DNA of 64,000 bases from Dactylosporangium sucinum (GCF_014647515.1 NZ_BMPI01000002.1:1-64000); one strand, 5' to 3'. Positions 36,750 through 46,300 are shown, counted from the stretch's first letter. The notes: generated by a model not told the origin, from the sequence alone. Translations and numbers: made by a program.

Positions 36750-37739
36750 CTACTCGACACGGCCTGAGCACCGCGCATGGGTCGTCCGCTCCACCAGCAC
36801 CGGAGGAAGCCGGCGCTGCGCAAACGCCTCCGCGGTGCCGGCGATCCGGGCCAGCAGCAGCTCGACGGCGTTGCGGGCCAGCTCCGCGAGGTCGCAGCGC
36901 ATCGTCGTCAGGCTGATGAGCGGCCAGCCGGCGGCCGGGATGTCGTCGAAGCCGATCACCGTCAGGTCCTCGGGCACGGTGACGTTCCGCTCGCGGGCGG
37001 CCGACAACGCGCCGAACGCGATCACGTCGTTGCCGCAGACGATGGCGGTGGGCGGGTCGTCGAGCCCGAGCAGTTCCCGGGTCGCGACGCACCCGGCATC
37101 GTGGCTGAACGGCACCCGGCGGACGTGGGCCCGGCGCAGGTGCAGGCCGTGCCGGCGCAGCCCCGCCCGCAGGCCGTCGGCGCGCTCGCGGCCGGTCGAG
37201 GTGTCGACCGGGCCGTGGACCGCCCCGATCCGGGTGTGGCCGAGCCCGGCGAGCAGGTCGGCGACGACCCGCATGCCCTCGTGGTTGTCGATCGCACAGC
37301 CCGGCGACTCGGGGTGGTCGAGCAGCCGGTTGGCCAGCACGTGCGGGACGCCCCGCTCGGTGAGGTCGCGCGGCAGCGTCGAGTGCCGGGTCGTGGTCGT
37401 GAGCACCACGCCGTCGTAGGAGCCGTCGGTGAGGTCGTCGCCGTCGGCGACGAGGACGGTCCGGTAGCCGTGCCGCGCCAGCTCGCGGCGCAGCGGCTCG
37501 ACCAGCTCCGGGTAGTAGGGGTTCGTCAGCTCGGCGGCCACCACCGCGATGCGCCGGGTGCTGCTCGTCGACAGCGCCCGCCCGCGGTCACTCGTCACAT
37601 ACGACAGCTCGGCCGCGGCCCGCAGCACCCGCTCGCGCGTCTCCGGCGCGGTGCCGGGCAGGTTGCGCAGCGCCCGCGAGACGGTCGGCTGGGAGACGCC
37701 CGCGAGCGCCGCCACGTCGAAGCTGGTCACCCGCGCCAC
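36750..37739 (-). CDS. LacI-family regulator (HisD-like/SDR operon)
   Basis: A 329-residue LacI repressor: helix-turn-helix SFDVAALAGVSQPTVSRAL near the N-terminus, effector domain from RRIAVVAAELTNPYYPELV, and the usual late GNDVIAFG and VIGFDDIP segments. It is divergent from a HisD-like dehydrogenase gene over a 37-base gap, so it almost certainly controls that operon. GTG 37739 lies 8 bases after a TATACT -10 on the same strand and has no ribosome site, so it looks leaderless. Confidence 0.88.
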   Translation of the reverse strand: MARVTSFDVAALAGVSQPTVSRALRNLPGTAPETRERVLRAAAELSYVTSDRGRALSTSSTRRIAVVAAELTNPYYPELVEPLRRELARHGYRTVLVADGDDLTDGSYDGVVLTTTTRHSTLPRDLTERGVPHVLANRLLDHPESPGCAIDNHEGMRVVADLLAGLGHTRIGAVHGPVDTSTGRERADGLRAGLRRHGLHLRRAHVRRVPFSHDAGCVATRELLGLDDPPTAIVCGNDVIAFGALSAARERNVTVPEDLTVIGFDDIPAAGWPLISLTTMRCDLAELARNAVELLLARIAGTAEAFAQRRLPPVLVERTTHARCSGRVE

Positions 37740-37741
37740 GG

Positions 37742-37770
37742 TTGACAAGTATACGTATGCAATCCACGGT
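37742..37770. promoter_or_regulatory. Overlapping divergent promoters with ATACGTAT palindrome
   Basis: Rightward, TTGACA (37742-37747) and CACGGT (37765-37770) are separated by 17 bases. Leftward, TATACT occupies 37753-37748, 8 bases before GTG 37739. The palindrome ATACGTAT (37751-37758) lies between and over these elements and is the natural operator for the divergent LacI protein. Confidence 0.65.
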
Positions 37771-37776
37771 GAGGGC

Positions 37777-39078
37777 ATGACGCTTCATCTCAAGGCGGCG
37801 TCGCCGCGAGCCGGCGACCCCGCAGCCCGCCGGCAGGTCCAGCAGACCGTAGCCGAGGTCATCGCCGACGTGCGCGCCGAGGGCGACGCCGCCGTGCGCC
37901 GCTACTCCGAGCGCTTCGACGGCTGGTCGCCGGCGTCGTTCCAGCTGACGCCCGACGAGATCGAGAAGATCGTCGCCACCGTGCCGGCGCAGGCGCTCGC
38001 CGACATCCGGACGGTCCAGCAGCGGGTCCGCGACTTCGCCGAGCGGCAGCGGGAGTCCCTCACCGACTTCGAGGTCGAGACCGAGCCCGGCGTCTTCCTC
38101 GGGCAGAAGAACATCCCGGTCGCCGCGGCCGGCGCCTACGTGCCCGGCGGCCGCTACCCGCTGGTCGCCTCGGCCCACATGACGGTCGTCACCGCCAAGG
38201 TGGCCGGCGTCGAGCGGGTCACCGCGTGCACCCCGCCGATCCGCGGCGAGGTCCCGGCCGCCACGGTGGCCGCCCTGCACCTGGCCGGCGCCGACGAGAT
38301 CCTGCTGCTCGGCGGCACCCAGGCCGTCGCCGCCCTCGCGCTGGGCACCGAGACGATCGGCAAGGTCGACCTGCTGGCCGGCCCGGGCAACGCCTACGTC
38401 GCCGAGGCGAAGCGCCAGCTCTTCGGCGAGGTCGGCATCGACCTGTTCGCCGGCCCGACGGAGATCCTGGTCATCGCCGACGAGCACGCCGACCCGTTCG
38501 TGGTCGCCGTCGACCTGCTGAGCCAGGCCGAGCACGGCCCCGACTCGCCCGCGGTGCTCATCACCACCTCCGAGGCGCTCGGCCGCCGGGTGCTCGAGCT
38601 GGTCGACGAGCTGCTGCCCGGCATGCCGACGGTCGACTTCGCCGGCCCGGCCTGGCGCGACCACGGCGAGGTCGTGGTGGTGCCGGACCGCGCGGCGGCC
38701 TGGGCACTCGCCGACCGCTACGCCTTCGAACACGTCGAGGTCCTCACGTCGCAGCCGCGCGAGGCCCTGGAGGTCATGCGCAACTACGGCGCCCTGTTCC
38801 TGGGCGAGGGCACCTGCGTCTCGTACGGCGACAAGGTCATCGGCACCAACCACACCCTGCCGACGCGCGGCGCGGCGACGTACACCGGCGGCCTGTGGGT
38901 CGGCAAGTACCTGAAGACGGTGACGTACCAGGAGGTCACGGACGAGGCGGCGAGCGCCCGGCTGGGCGAGCTGTGCGGCCGCGCCTCCCGCGTCGAACTG
39001 TTCGAGGGCCACGCCCGCTCCGGCGACGTCCGCGCCCACAAGTACGCGGGCGCGCCGCTGCCCTGGTACCAGGGGTGA
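37777..39078 (+). CDS. HisD-like alcohol dehydrogenase (HpsN-type sulfopropanediol dehydrogenase?)
   Basis: A 433-residue histidinol-dehydrogenase-fold enzyme: GAYVPGGRYPLVASAHM, DLLAGPGNAYVAEAKR, AGPTEILVIADEH and LLSQAEHGPDSP are all family landmarks, including the zinc/substrate residues Gln and His of QAEHG. The sequence LGQKNIPV and the downstream SDR, together with a LacI regulator and no his genes nearby, argue against histidine biosynthesis and for a catabolic HisD homologue such as the sulfopropanediol 3-dehydrogenase group. Substrate remains inferred. ATG 37777 lies 6 bases after the -10 with GAGGG between. Its stop overlaps the SDR start. Confidence 0.8.
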   Translation: MTLHLKAASPRAGDPAARRQVQQTVAEVIADVRAEGDAAVRRYSERFDGWSPASFQLTPDEIEKIVATVPAQALADIRTVQQRVRDFAERQRESLTDFEVETEPGVFLGQKNIPVAAAGAYVPGGRYPLVASAHMTVVTAKVAGVERVTACTPPIRGEVPAATVAALHLAGADEILLLGGTQAVAALALGTETIGKVDLLAGPGNAYVAEAKRQLFGEVGIDLFAGPTEILVIADEHADPFVVAVDLLSQAEHGPDSPAVLITTSEALGRRVLELVDELLPGMPTVDFAGPAWRDHGEVVVVPDRAAAWALADRYAFEHVEVLTSQPREALEVMRNYGALFLGEGTCVSYGDKVIGTNHTLPTRGAATYTGGLWVGKYLKTVTYQEVTDEAASARLGELCGRASRVELFEGHARSGDVRAHKYAGAPLPWYQG

Positions 39079-39839
39079 GCGACCGCATCGCGGGCCGCAC
39101 CGCGCTGGTGACGGGCGCCGGCAACGGCCTGGGCCGCGCGATCGCGCTGTTGCTGGCCGCCCGCGGCGCCCGGGTGATCCTGACCGGCCGCCACCGCGAC
39201 AAGCTCGAGGCGGTGGCGGCCGAGCTGGCGACGCCGGGCGTGGTCGCCCCGGCCGACACCGCCGCGCCGTCCTCGGTGGCGGCCCTGGCGGGCGACCTCG
39301 CGGCCGAGGACGTCTCGATCCTGGTCAACAACGCGGGCATCGCCGGCCCGGTGGCCCCGCTGTGGGAGGTCGGCCCGGACGACTGGGACGAGGTCTTCGC
39401 CGTCAACGTCCGCGGCGTGTACCTCATGTGCCGCGCCTTCCTCCCGCCGATGCTCACCGCGGGCCGCGGCGACATCGTCAACGTGGCCTCGGTGAGCGGC
39501 AAACGCCCCCTCGCTCGCCGGACGCCGTACACGGCCTCGAAGATGGCCGTCATCGGCCTGACCACGACCCTCGCCCACGAGGTCGGCCCGCTCGGCGTCT
39601 CGGTCAACACCCTCTCCCCCGGCCCGGTCGAGGGCCCGCGCATGAGCCGCAACTTCGCCCTGGAGGCAGCCAGGACGGGCACGACCCCGGCGGAGGCCGA
39701 GGCGGCCTTCGTCTCCCGCGCGGCGCTGCAACGCATGGTGACGGAGGAGGAGGTGGCCCTGGCCACGGCGGCGATGCTCAACATGCCCGGCCTGTGCGGC
39801 GCCGACATCGACCTCTCGGCCGGGATGATCGCCCGCTGA
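39075..39839 (+). CDS. SDR-family oxidoreductase
   Basis: A 254-residue classical short-chain dehydrogenase: TGAGNGLG glycine motif, NNAGIAGP, catalytic Ser in NVASVSG and YTASK. It is translationally coupled to the HisD-like gene (GTGA), so both probably act on the same polyol or its oxidation product. The HpsN/HpsO pair of dihydroxypropanesulfonate catabolism has this HisD-like plus SDR combination, but other polyols are equally possible. Confidence 0.85.
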   Translation: MSDRIAGRTALVTGAGNGLGRAIALLLAARGARVILTGRHRDKLEAVAAELATPGVVAPADTAAPSSVAALAGDLAAEDVSILVNNAGIAGPVAPLWEVGPDDWDEVFAVNVRGVYLMCRAFLPPMLTAGRGDIVNVASVSGKRPLARRTPYTASKMAVIGLTTTLAHEVGPLGVSVNTLSPGPVEGPRMSRNFALEAARTGTTPAEAEAAFVSRAALQRMVTEEEVALATAAMLNMPGLCGADIDLSAGMIAR

Positions 39840-39862
39840 CCCGATCGGTACCGTTGCCGACC

Positions 39863-40339
39863 ATGGAAGCCGCCCGCCCGCAGCCGTCCGTCTACTTCGC
39901 CCGAGCCGTCGACTTCGTCGACCCCACCGAGGTCGCGATGTCGTCGGCCCGGGCCCGCGAGGCCCTGGCACGGCTCGGCCTGCGACTCGTCGATCCCGTC
40001 GAACACGAGGCCGGCGCCGACCTGCCCGGCCTCACCGGCAGTGCGCACGCCGCCGCCATCGTCGAACTGGACCTCGCCCTGCTCCGCCGCAGCGACGCGA
40101 TGCTGGTCGACATGACGATCCCGGCCCGCAACTACATCGGCTGCGTCGCCGAGCTCGTCTACGCACACCAGTGGCGCATCCCGGCGGTCGTGTACGTCGG
40201 TTCGACAGGGTACGAGCAGCGCCCGTGGCTTCGGTACCACGCCACCCACGTCTGCCGGTCGCAGGACGAGGCGGTCGCGATACTGCGTGACGTGCTCATC
40301 GGGACGGCCGCATTGCCCGCTGGACGAACACCAGAATGA
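39863..40339 (+). CDS. Nucleoside 2-deoxyribosyltransferase-like protein
   Basis: A 158-residue protein resembling the nucleoside 2-deoxyribosyltransferase/DUF4406 group: an N-terminal beta strand (SVYFARAVDF), a central acidic stretch LLRRSDAMLVDMTIPARNYI and the AELVYAHQWRIP segment that follows the catalytic region in the family. The assignment rests on fold-level resemblance. ATG 39863 appears leaderless with TACCGT at 39849-39854, 8 bases upstream. Its 3' end overlaps the converging toroid-protein gene by 44 bases. Confidence 0.6.
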   Translation: MEAARPQPSVYFARAVDFVDPTEVAMSSARAREALARLGLRLVDPVEHEAGADLPGLTGSAHAAAIVELDLALLRRSDAMLVDMTIPARNYIGCVAELVYAHQWRIPAVVYVGSTGYEQRPWLRYHATHVCRSQDEAVAILRDVLIGTAALPAGRTPE

Positions 40340-41576
40340 CCGGAAGCAACAGCCCGAGCACGAGTTCCCGCGGCGCGATCACGCCCAGCAGGGCCGCTAC
40401 CGCGCCGACCACCACCGACACCGCGAGGATCCCCGTCGCCCAGTGACGGCGCAGCAGGGATCCCCACCGGGTGCGACGGCCCCCGGTCAGCACGCGCGCC
40501 GGCGCCACGGACCGCACCGACGGCCGCTGGACCAGCACGGCGCCGGGCCGCAGCAGCACCAGCCGGTCGCCCCGGTGCGCCAGGCGCATCGTCTCGACGT
40601 CGTGCAGCGCGTCCAGGTACGGCCAGAGGTCCCACATCGACAGGCGGGCGGCACCGTCGACGCCCGGCCAGCGGCCGTCGGCGCGCTGGCCGCGGAGCAG
40701 CGTGTTGACCGCGGTGAACAGCACCGGTGCCGCCGGCTCGCCGGCATGCCGGGTGAGGGCCGACACCGCATAGGGCAACCCCGGGTGCCACACCGCACTG
40801 ACCCACGTCGACGCGCTGCCGTCGGCCGACGTGCGGGTCACGTTGTAGACCTCGTACCGGGCCTCGTCGTCGTGCAGCCGCCCCGGATCGAGGTGCTGCA
40901 GGAGCCAGGCGTAGCCGTCGCACAGTCTCGGGTCCTGCGCGGGCGTTCCCGCCTCGTACAGCGCGGTCAGGACCAGCGCGGTGTGGGTGACGGTCGGCGG
41001 AGCGCCCGGCACCTCGGCCCACCCGCCGGCGTCGCCGCAGTGCTCCCGCAGCCACTGGACGCCGCGCCGGAGGCTGGGGTCCGCGGCGCGCGCCGCGCTC
41101 AGCGCCCGGACCGACAGCGCCGTCAGCCACGTACGCGACGGCTGCCCGCTGAACGAGCCCCAGCCGCCGTCCGGGTTCTGATTGCGCGCCAGCCACTGGA
41201 CCGCCCGCCGGAGGTCCGGTGCCGACGGCGTGAGGTGGGTTCCGCAGCGTGCGATCAACCAGACGACCAACGCGGTGCACTCGGACACCGGTATGCCGTT
41301 GCTGGTGTTGACCGCCCACCCGCCGTCGATCAGGCGGTCGCCGGACCGGCACTGCCGCGCCTTGAGGAACGCGAACGCGTCGGCGACGTGCTCGTTCGAT
41401 CGGGCGACGATCAGCATCGAGGCCAGACCAGCGGCGGTGGCCGACGGACCCGGCGGGCCGTTCTCCAGGTCGTGGTACCAGCCGCCGCCGGGGCCGTGCT
41501 TGCGGAACGTCCGCCGCAGCAGCCGGATGGAGCGGTCGACGCAGGCCTCGATCTCGGCGGTGTCGATGGAGTCCAC
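40296..41576 (-). CDS. Alpha/alpha-toroid (prenyltransferase/squalene-cyclase-like) protein with membrane tail
   Basis: A 426-residue protein with repeated toroid helices marked by QW-like motifs: GGGWYHDLE, DGGWAVNT, NQNPDGGWGSF, GDAGGWAEV and RADGRWPGVD. The DxDD motif of squalene-hopene cyclases is not seen, so it is probably not a triterpene cyclase. Two hydrophobic segments close to the C-terminus (about residues 375-420, ending VFVQRAMRPSR) would anchor it to the membrane with the toroid in the cytoplasm. It is last in an operon with a HIT protein and a methyltransferase (14-base gap). GTG 41576. Role unknown; binding or modifying a peptide or lipid is possible for this fold. Confidence 0.7.
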   Translation of the reverse strand: MDSIDTAEIEACVDRSIRLLRRTFRKHGPGGGWYHDLENGPPGPSATAAGLASMLIVARSNEHVADAFAFLKARQCRSGDRLIDGGWAVNTSNGIPVSECTALVVWLIARCGTHLTPSAPDLRRAVQWLARNQNPDGGWGSFSGQPSRTWLTALSVRALSAARAADPSLRRGVQWLREHCGDAGGWAEVPGAPPTVTHTALVLTALYEAGTPAQDPRLCDGYAWLLQHLDPGRLHDDEARYEVYNVTRTSADGSASTWVSAVWHPGLPYAVSALTRHAGEPAAPVLFTAVNTLLRGQRADGRWPGVDGAARLSMWDLWPYLDALHDVETMRLAHRGDRLVLLRPGAVLVQRPSVRSVAPARVLTGGRRTRWGSLLRRHWATGILAVSVVVGAVAALLGVIAPRELVLGLLLPVILVFVQRAMRPSR

Positions 41577-41590
41577 GCGCGCCGCTCCCG

Positions 41591-42256
41591 CTACTCGGGC
41601 TTTCGCGCCACCACGTGGAAGAACGCGCTCGGCTCGTGGCTCGCGTATCGACCGCGACAGTGCCGGACGTCCTCCTGCTTCCAGTCCACGAGCAGCGACT
41701 CGAGGTATTCACGGCTGAAGAAGTGCCGGAGATGACCGTTGCGGCAGTACATGTTCGGGCCGACCTCGTCACCGGTCCCGAAGTACGGATCATCGGTCGA
41801 CTTGACGCTGAACACGAGCACGCCGCCCGCGACGAGCACCCGCCAAATCTCGGTGAAGACCAACCGGGTGGTCGCGTCGTCGAAGTAGTGCAGGGACAGG
41901 TGGGCGTAGACGCCGTGCATCGAGCCGGCCGCGAAGGGCAGGGGTTCGGCCAGGTTGTGGCACAGCGCCGCGACACTGCGGTGCACCTGCTCCGCTCGGC
42001 GCCGTACCTGCTCCACCGAAACGGGCGAGAAGTCGATCGCCGTCACGGTGTGACCGGCGGCGGCGAATGCCACCGCGTCGTGCCCCTGTCCACATCCGAG
42101 ATCCGCGACGCTCACCCGTTCGCCGGCCGGCATCAGCTCCAGAAAGCGCTGGCGCAGCTCCCGGTGCAATGGGTCCTCGCCGGTCGCACCGCGGCGGACG
42201 TGCCACCTGTCCCAGAAGTGGACCTGCGAGGGGAGCATCGTCGTGCGGGACGTCAT
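41591..42256 (-). CDS. Class I SAM-dependent methyltransferase
   Basis: A 221-residue Rossmann methyltransferase. Motif I is ADLGCGQGHD (about 51-60), the acidic motif II is TAIDFSP, and VYAHLSLHYF plus LVAGGVLVFSVKSTDD give the later strands. It resembles small-molecule methyltransferases of the Methyltransf_11/25 kind. Its ATG overlaps the stop of the HIT gene (TGATG), so the two are coupled. The DNA from here to about 43230 has visibly lower GC than its surroundings. Substrate unknown. Confidence 0.85.
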   Translation of the reverse strand: MTSRTTMLPSQVHFWDRWHVRRGATGEDPLHRELRQRFLELMPAGERVSVADLGCGQGHDAVAFAAAGHTVTAIDFSPVSVEQVRRRAEQVHRSVAALCHNLAEPLPFAAGSMHGVYAHLSLHYFDDATTRLVFTEIWRVLVAGGVLVFSVKSTDDPYFGTGDEVGPNMYCRNGHLRHFFSREYLESLLVDWKQEDVRHCRGRYASHEPSAFFHVVARKPE

Positions 42257-42918
42257 CAAATCCCAATCCTGGTCGGTGTGGACATGAGCTCGCGAATGGA
42301 AAGCCGCATGTTGTCCCAGTGCGGAAAGACCGCATAGTCCCAGTCGTCGGCCGCGCCGAGCGTTGCGGCGATATGTCGCCGGAAGTACTGCGAAACACCG
42401 AGATCCTCGGCGTAACACACGGGCCCGTCAGGTTCCCGGTACATCAGATACCCGTCGAGTCGGTCCTGAACCGGCAACGCCGCGAACGCCGCGAAATCGT
42501 CGAACACGCGCACCGGCAACCTCAGCGAGCCCAACGAGTATCGGCCGGGAATGACGTGGGCATGCGCGTGGGTGAGACAGGCCGACCGCCTGCGCTCGGA
42601 CGACCGGCAGCTGCCGTGCTCGAAGACCGTGCAGGGTCCGAACGCGGCTTCGACATGGTCCACCACCTGGGTCAGGAAGTCGATGAACCCCGACACGACG
42701 CTCATCGGCAGGCCCTGGACCGAGCTGAGATGCCAGGCAGGCGCGACCAGCAGGTAACCCGGAACGAAGGACCCCAGCGCAGTTATGGCGACACCTACCC
42801 CCGGTTCGCGGACGATCGGCCGGTCATACCACTCCAACGCCTCGTCAGATTCATGATTCACGGAGCAGAACAGGCAGTCGTCATCCACTGCGGGCCAACG
42901 GTGCGGATGACGAGACAT
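42256..42918 (-). CDS. HIT-family protein
   Basis: A 220-residue histidine-triad protein. The CLFC pair (Cys15, Cys18) near the N-terminus and HAHAHVI (His117, 119, 121) give the HIT signature; the family comprises nucleotide hydrolases and transferases acting through a His-AMP-type intermediate. The C-terminal 90 residues after the triad go beyond the minimal HIT fold and are of unknown role. ATG 42918 is preferred because the protein then begins shortly before the CLFC motif; longer frames up to 43209 are compositionally odd. A TAGAGT element lies about 12 bases upstream. First gene of the HIT - methyltransferase - toroid operon. Confidence 0.8.
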   Translation of the reverse strand: MSRHPHRWPAVDDDCLFCSVNHESDEALEWYDRPIVREPGVGVAITALGSFVPGYLLVAPAWHLSSVQGLPMSVVSGFIDFLTQVVDHVEAAFGPCTVFEHGSCRSSERRRSACLTHAHAHVIPGRYSLGSLRLPVRVFDDFAAFAALPVQDRLDGYLMYREPDGPVCYAEDLGVSQYFRRHIAATLGAADDWDYAVFPHWDNMRLSIRELMSTPTRIGI

Positions 42919-43339
42919 CGAAGACTGCCTAACTCTATCGACGAACGCCTGCGTGCGCGAAGTATGGCAAGCAGGTGCGTCGTCCATCAATGCACATTCC
43001 GGCACCGCGCAGGTGAAGCGGAAAGAGCTACCCCGAGCGGACGAAATTCCCGGAATCACATCCCCCATTCGACCGACCGGCCGGCGCCGCCGAACGCCAA
43101 AGGACTCCGGCGAGCATGGCGACCAACCTCGGACCCGTCGCTTCGCTGCGCCCGTGCCCGCCGGACGGACCGATGACCGAGCCGATGATCGGAAAACCCA
43201 CCGGAGCACCGTAGCGGTGCGGTGTTGACAAGTTCGGGCCGGGGCTGGAACGCTTTCATCGACGTTGACGAAAGTTCGGTGACTTTTGTCAAAACATCAG
43301 GGTGGCGGCGCACCCCTTGCCTCGACAAGGAGTCCGCCA
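42919..43339. other. 421-base non-coding region of lower GC
   Basis: Between the divergent HIT operon and the sugar-dehydrogenase gene. It contains a small hairpin GCACCG-TAG-CGGTGC (43206-43220) and two overlapping dyads near the right gene (43253-43292), and otherwise no gene I can support; frames in both directions lack start sites and coding character. Confidence 0.5.
43253..43292 (+). promoter_or_regulatory. Overlapping dyads upstream of the sugar dehydrogenase
   Basis: A 22-base imperfect palindrome at 43253-43274 (arms CTTTC and GAAAG, 9 of 11 pairs matching, centre AC/GT) overlaps a second dyad in which TTGACGAAAGT (43265-43275) faces ACTTTTGTCAA (43282-43292) with one mismatch and a 6-base spacer. 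They end about 48 bases before ATG 43340 and are good operator candidates for one or two dimeric repressors. Confidence 0.55.
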
Positions 43340-46300
43340 ATGCGCAGGCGCATCGCCGCCATCGTTGCCACCACGCTCGTCGCCAGTAGTCTCACCGCCG
43401 TCGATCTTGCCCGCACCGCCGCGCCGGCCCTGGCGGCCGAGGTGTTGCAGGAGGTTACGCTCGCCAAAGGGACCGCCGCCATGGGCGAGCCCATGTCGCT
43501 CGCCGTGCTGCCCGACCGGACCGTGCTGCACACCTCGCGGGACGGGCGGATCTTCTCGACCGACGCCGCCGGGAACACCAGGGTCGCGGGGACGATCCCG
43601 GTGTACACGCACGACGAGGAAGGGCTGCAGGGTATCGCGGCCGACCCGAACTTCGCCGGCAACCGGTGGATCTACCTGTACTACGCGCCGCCGTTGAGCA
43701 CGCCCGCCGGGGACGCCCCGTCGACGGGGACCGATGCCGACTTCGCGCGCTGGCAGGGGTACAACCAGCTCTCCCGCTTCACCGTGCGCGCCGACGGGAC
43801 CGTGGACCTCGCCAGCGAGAAGCGGATGCTGCAGGTGACCACGGACCGCGGGATGTGCTGCCACGTCGGCGGTGACCTCGACTTCGACGCCCAGGGCAAC
43901 CTCTACCTCACCACCGGCGACGACACCCAGCCGTGGTCGTCCAACGGCTACACGCCGATCGACGAGCGGCCCGGCTGGAGCTGGGACTTCGACGCCCAGC
44001 GCAGCGCCGGCAACACCAACGACCTGCGCGGCAAGCTGCTGCGGATCACGCCGCAGGCCGACGGCACGTACACGGTCCCGGCCGGCAACCTGTTCCCGCC
44101 GGGAACGGCGCGGACCCGGCCGGAGATCTACGCCATGGGCTTCCGCAACCCGTTCCGCATGTCCGTCGACAAGGCCACCGGCGTCGTCTACATCGGCAAC
44201 TACGCGGCCGACTCCGACACCAACGACCCGAACCGCGGCGAGGGCGGGCACCAGGAGTTCGAGCGGATCACCGGGCCCGGCAACCACGGCTGGCCGTACT
44301 GCCAGGGGTACAACGCCCCCTACAACGACTACGACTTCGCCACCGGGACGTCCGGGCCGAAGTTCGACTGCGCCGCGCCGGTGAACGACTCGCCGCACAA
44401 CACCGGCCTCACCAACCTGCCGGCCGCGAAGCCCGCCTGGCTCGCGTACGACAACCAGCCCGGCTCGCCGCTCGGCAACACCGGCGGGGGTCCCATGGCC
44501 GGCCCGGTGTACCGCTTCAACCCGAGCCTGAACTCGGCCACGAAGCTGCCGCAGAGCTTCGACGGCAAGTTCTTCGCGGGCGAGTTCTCCCTCGACTGGA
44601 TCAAGACGGTGCAGGTGAACGCCGACGGCAGCCCGGGCGCCGTCGAGAGTTTCCCCTGGACCCACAAGCACATCATGGACCTGGCGATCGGCCCGGAGGG
44701 CGCGCTCTACGTGCTCGACTACGGCGCCGGCTGGTTCAACGGCGACGAGAACTCGGCGCTGTACCGCATCGAGGGCGTCCCCGGCGGCAACCGCGCGCCG
44801 ACCGCGGTCGTCACCGCGAACCGCACCTCGGGCCAGCCGCCGCTCACCGTCGCGTTCAGCTCGGCCGGCTCGACCGACCCCGAGGGCGGCGCGCTCACCT
44901 ACGCATGGAACTTCGGCGATGGGGGTACCTCGACCGCCGCCAATCCCTCGCACACCTACTCGGCCAACGGCAGCTACACCGCCCGGCTCACCGTCACCGA
45001 CCCGGCCGGCAACACCGGCTCAGCATCGACGACGATCACGGTCGGCAACACGACGCCGGTCGTCACCATCACCGGCCCGGCCAACGGATCGCTGTTCGAC
45101 TTCGGCGACGCGGTGCCGTTCCAGGTCAGCGTCACCGACCCGGAGGACGGCACGATCGACTGCTCGCGCGTCGCGGTGAACTTCGTCCTCGGCCACGACC
45201 AGCACGGCCACCCGATCACCAGCACCACCGGCTGCACGGGCGTGCTGCAGACGTCGGCCAGCAGCGAGCACAACCCGAGCGACAACATCTTCGGCGTCGT
45301 CGACGCGGCCTACACCGACCGCGGCGGGCTGACCGCGCACGCGCAGATCGTGCTGCAGCCGCGGCACCGCCAGGCGGAGCACTTCGGCTCGTCCAGCGGC
45401 AACCTGACGATCTACAACACCACGACGGCCGAGGGCTCGTACGTGGGTGCCATCGACAACGGCGACTGGCTCGCGTTCACCACCTACAACCTCGCCGGCA
45501 CGACCGGGGTCACCGCCCGGGTCGCCTCCGCCACCGCGGGTGGCACGCTGGAGTTCCGCAGCGACTCGCCGACCGGGCCGCTCGCCGGGTCGGTGGCGGT
45601 GCCCGGCACCGGCGGCTGGGAGAACTGGACCACGGTCAGCACCACGCTGAGCCCGCAGGCCGGGACGAGGCCGTTGTACCTCACGTTCAAGGGCGGCACC
45701 GGCGCGCTGTTCAACGTCGACGCGTTCACGTTCACGTCGTCGGCCGACCTCGCCCGCGGCAGGCCGGTGACCGTCTCGTCGACGGACGACCCGGCGCGGC
45801 CGGGCGGCCTGGCGGTGGACGGCAACGGCGCGACGCGGTGGTCGAGCGCCTACAGCGACCCACAGTGGATCGCCGTCGATCTGGGTGGCACCTACACCCT
45901 CAGCCGCGTACGGCTCAGCTGGGAGGTCGCCTACGGCCGCGCGTACCAGATCCAGACCTCCCTCGACGGCTCGACCTGGACGACCGTCTACAGCACCACC
46001 AGCGGCGACGGTGGCGTGGACGACGTGCCGGTGTCCGGCAGCGGGCGCTTTGTCCGCGTCCACGGCACCCAGCGGGCCACCCAGTGGGGCTACTCGCTCT
46101 GGGAGCTCAACGTCTACGGCACCGCCAGCCTGTTGTCGCAGGGCCGGCCGGTCACCACGTCGTCGGTGGAGCCCGGCAACCTGCTCGTCGGCGCCAACGC
46201 GGTCGACGGCAACGGAGCCACCCGCTGGGGTTCGGCGTACAGCGACCCGCAGTGGATCAGCGTCGATCTCGGCAGCACCCGCACGATCAACCGGGTGAAG

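Noticed and set aside
40296-41576. Squalene-hopene cyclase
   Set aside because: QW-like repeats are present but the protein is too short, has a C-terminal membrane tail and shows no DxDD motif.
42919-43209. N-terminal extension of the HIT protein
   Set aside because: The upstream 97 codons are Arg/Ser-rich without a start signal; the HIT motif spacing fits ATG 42918.
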